Part shown: positions 5,950-6,897 of the stretch, piece by piece
Layout of the letters: every line of letters begins with the position of its first letter
Position numbering within the stretch: position 1 is the stretch's first letter
From: CAZFZT01 sp964523675
GTDB taxonomy: Bacteria; Planctomycetota; Phycisphaerae; Phycisphaerales; SM1A02
DNA length: 6,897 nt
NCBI GenBank assembly: GCA_964523675.1
Contig: CAZFZT010000119.1
Span: 1-6,897 of the forward strand
Direction: 5' to 3'
Notes under the pieces: model-generated
Seen by the model: the letters and a program-made list of their open reading frames with translations, nothing else
Told to the model about the DNA's origin: nothing
The model's database searches: none
Position numbers and translations under genes: made by a program

Positions 5950-6342
5950 ATGCTCCTGTTCGGATCGAAAAATCCTCCCTACGAAGCAATCGGCGGCGAC
6001 GAAGCCGTTCGTACGCTTGTCGATGTCTTCTACGATCGCATGGATCAGGAATCAGCGTTTGCCACCATCCGCGCGCTGCATCCTGCTGATCTTGCATCAT
6101 CGCGCGACAAACTTTACGAGTTTCTCTCCGGCTGGCTCGGCGGACCGCAACTCTACATTCAGAAGCGCGGCCACCCGCGCCTGCGGGCTCGGCATTTGCC
6201 CTTTCCGATTGGCGAAGCAGAACGCGATCAATGGCTCGAGTGTATGGGCCGGGCCATGGATGACTGCGGTATCGACGGCGAGTTGCGCGCGTTCCTCGAT
6301 GCAAGGTTCGCGCAGGTCGCCGACTTCATGCGCAATAAATAG
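5950..6342 (+). CDS. glbO: Group II truncated hemoglobin (trHbO-like)
   Basis: 130 residues, beginning MLLFGSKNPPYEAIGGDEAV, the length of a single-domain 2-on-2 globin. The heme-binding pattern is group II: Tyr28 at B10 in FYDRM, the block GHPRLRARHLPFPIGEAERDQWL with proximal His75 (F8), and Trp95 at G8. In RALHPADL, His44 falls at the CD1 position, where many relatives have Tyr or Phe. The family binds O2 and NO and is linked to oxygen use or nitrosative stress defence in the cytoplasm; the exact role is not shown here. The ATG at 5950 is preferred, as it starts just before the conserved YEAIGG. An upstream start at 5875 would overlap ruvC and add unrelated residues. There is no clear Shine-Dalgarno. 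The TAG stop lies inside a palindromic element. Confidence 0.9.
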   Translation: MLLFGSKNPPYEAIGGDEAVRTLVDVFYDRMDQESAFATIRALHPADLASSRDKLYEFLSGWLGGPQLYIQKRGHPRLRARHLPFPIGEAERDQWLECMGRAMDDCGIDGELRAFLDARFAQVADFMRNK

Positions 6343-6360
6343 CCCTGGTCTTGGCTGGGG
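6339..6360 (+). terminator. Palindromic element spanning the globin stop codon, putative 3'-end hairpin
   Basis: ATAG followed by CCCTGGTC-TT-GGCTGGGG. Read as plus-strand RNA, all eight positions of the stem can pair if G-U wobbles are allowed. The TAG in ATAG is the globin stop codon. It matches the element at 6404-6425 (opposite strand) at 19 of 22 positions, all three differences being C-to-T. No U-tract follows, so it is not a textbook intrinsic terminator. Confidence 0.55.
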
Positions 6361-6403
6361 AAATGCTGCGAGTTCACCATGTATGCAGGATCGACAGCAG
6401 AGC

Positions 6404-6425
6404 CCCCGGCCAAGGCCGGGGCTAT
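6404..6425 (-). terminator. Palindromic element spanning the lipB stop codon, putative 3'-end hairpin
   Basis: On the minus strand ATAG is followed by CCCCGGCC-TT-GGCCGGGG, a perfect 8+8 palindrome around TT. The TAG is the lipB stop codon. The stem can extend through AG/CT with one bulged base. It is a second copy of the globin-end element, in the opposite orientation, so each convergent gene carries one in its own sense direction. Confidence 0.6.
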
Positions 6426-6897
6426 GTGAGCGCAGCGGCAGCACGTTCGAATGACTGGATCATCGCGCGTTGGACATCGTCCATGTGGGGGCACCCGTCG
6501 CCGAGTTCACGCTTCATGCTGGTGACGCCGCGATCGGTGAGACCGCAGGGAACTATCAGATTGAAGTGATCGAGATTGGTGGTCACATTGAGCGCGAGGC
6601 CGTGCATCGAAACCCAGCGCGAGACGCGCACACCCATGGCGCAGATCTTCGCGCTCGGGGCGTTGGGTATGTCATGCGTCGTCCGCCGCGACGACGCGGC
6701 GGCGCGCAACGACGACGCGGCGGCTCGCTGTTCCGCAGGAGCCACCCAGACACCCGTGGCGCTCTCATCGCGCACTCCTTCGATACCGAATTGCGCGAGC
6801 GTGTCGATCACCACCTCTTCAAGGAACCGCATATAGCCGTGCAGGCGCAGGCCGAGCCGATTGAGATCGAGAATCGGATAGACGACCAACTGCCCCG
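6422..6897 (-). CDS. lipB: Octanoyltransferase LipB, C-terminal part (N-terminus beyond the window)
   Basis: About 158 codons are visible; the reading frame is open to the right edge and begins GQLVVYPILDLNRLGLRLHG, which in the family follows RGGxxTYHGP. LipB transfers octanoyl from acyl carrier protein to lipoyl domains, the first step of de novo lipoate synthesis in the cytoplasm. The catalytic lysine is in AKICAMGVRVSRWVSMHGLA (codon about 6647-6649) and the catalytic cysteine is in LIVPCGL (codon about 6545-6547). Between GVWVAP and AKIC lies an unusual Arg/Ala/Ser/Thr-rich stretch of roughly 27 residues, where well-studied homologues have a short loop. It is encoded partly by a 21-bp tandem duplication. 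No frameshift is seen and both catalytic residues are in frame, so the gene looks functional. The apparent start at 6889 is an internal TTG and not the real one. It converges on the globin gene. Confidence 0.93.
   Translation of the reverse strand, partial: GQLVVYPILDLNRLGLRLHGYMRFLEEVVIDTLAQFGIEGVRDESATGVWVAPAEQRAAASSLRAAASSRRTTHDIPNAPSAKICAMGVRVSRWVSMHGLALNVTTNLDHFNLIVPCGLTDRGVTSMKRELGDGCPHMDDVQRAMIQSFERAAAALT
6690..6731 (-). repeat. 21-bp in-frame tandem duplication in lipB
   Basis: Two adjoining 21-base units share GACGACGCGGCGGC exactly (6690-6703 and 6711-6724) and diverge over their last seven bases. On the lipB strand they give QRAAASS then LRAAASS, followed by a related RRTT stretch. 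The period is a multiple of three, so the frame is kept. It falls in a loop before the catalytic lysine. Confidence 0.75.

Noticed and set aside
6656..6742. Frameshift or pseudogene in lipB
   Set aside because: The unusual Ala/Ser/Arg-rich stretch keeps frame on both sides, and the catalytic Lys and Cys follow in frame, so an insertion explains it better than decay.

Overview
The window is GC-rich, densely coding bacterial chromosome with ordinary housekeeping and envelope genes. No phage, plasmid, CRISPR or tRNA/rRNA signals were seen. The LolC-type permease linked to a LolD-like ATPase, an AAA+ ClpC, a solitary ruvC and a group II truncated globin would fit a member of the Planctomycetota (Phycisphaerae-like). 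This is an inference from gene content and style, not a phylogenetic result.

Layout, left to right. The minus strand carries the first 31 codons of clpC (1-93, running off the left edge), a 290-base gap holding its likely promoter and Shine-Dalgarno, a LolD-like ABC ATPase (384-1076), its FtsX/LolC-type permease (1173-2810) and trpE (2944-4533). Transcription of these runs leftward: trpE, permease, ATPase, then clpC. A 140-base divergent intergenic region (4534-4673) separates trpE from a plus-strand set: a second LolD/MacB-type ATPase without its own permease (4674-5381), ruvC (5448-5927) and a group II truncated hemoglobin (5950-6342). A 79-base convergent gap follows, then the minus-strand lipB (6422-6897, N-terminus beyond the right edge).

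How the genes work together. The ATPase/permease pair should form a mechanotransmission-type ABC complex, by family probably moving lipoprotein or a similar envelope substrate. The second ATPase must pair with a permease elsewhere, or with this one. TrpE, RuvC, LipB, ClpC and the globin are independent functions (tryptophan synthesis, Holliday junction resolution, lipoate synthesis, proteolysis, O2/NO chemistry).

The unusual layer is the short repeats laid over this ordinary set. (1) An 8-bp unit TTTGGACG is tandemly repeated at three places. Two copies lie in the leaders of the divergent trpE and ATPase genes, directly before their start codons and in the sense orientation of each gene. The third sits in antisense orientation inside trpE, where it adds an in-frame peptide to a conserved enzyme. 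(2) A 22-bp palindromic element supplies the TAG stop codon of both convergent genes (globin and lipB), and 12 bp of it recur in the clpC leader. (3) A 21-bp tandem duplication forms an Arg/Ala/Ser-rich insertion in LipB. (4) The permease has an extra hydrophobic hairpin. Together these suggest a genome in which small repeat elements spread into leaders, 3' ends and tolerant protein loops.
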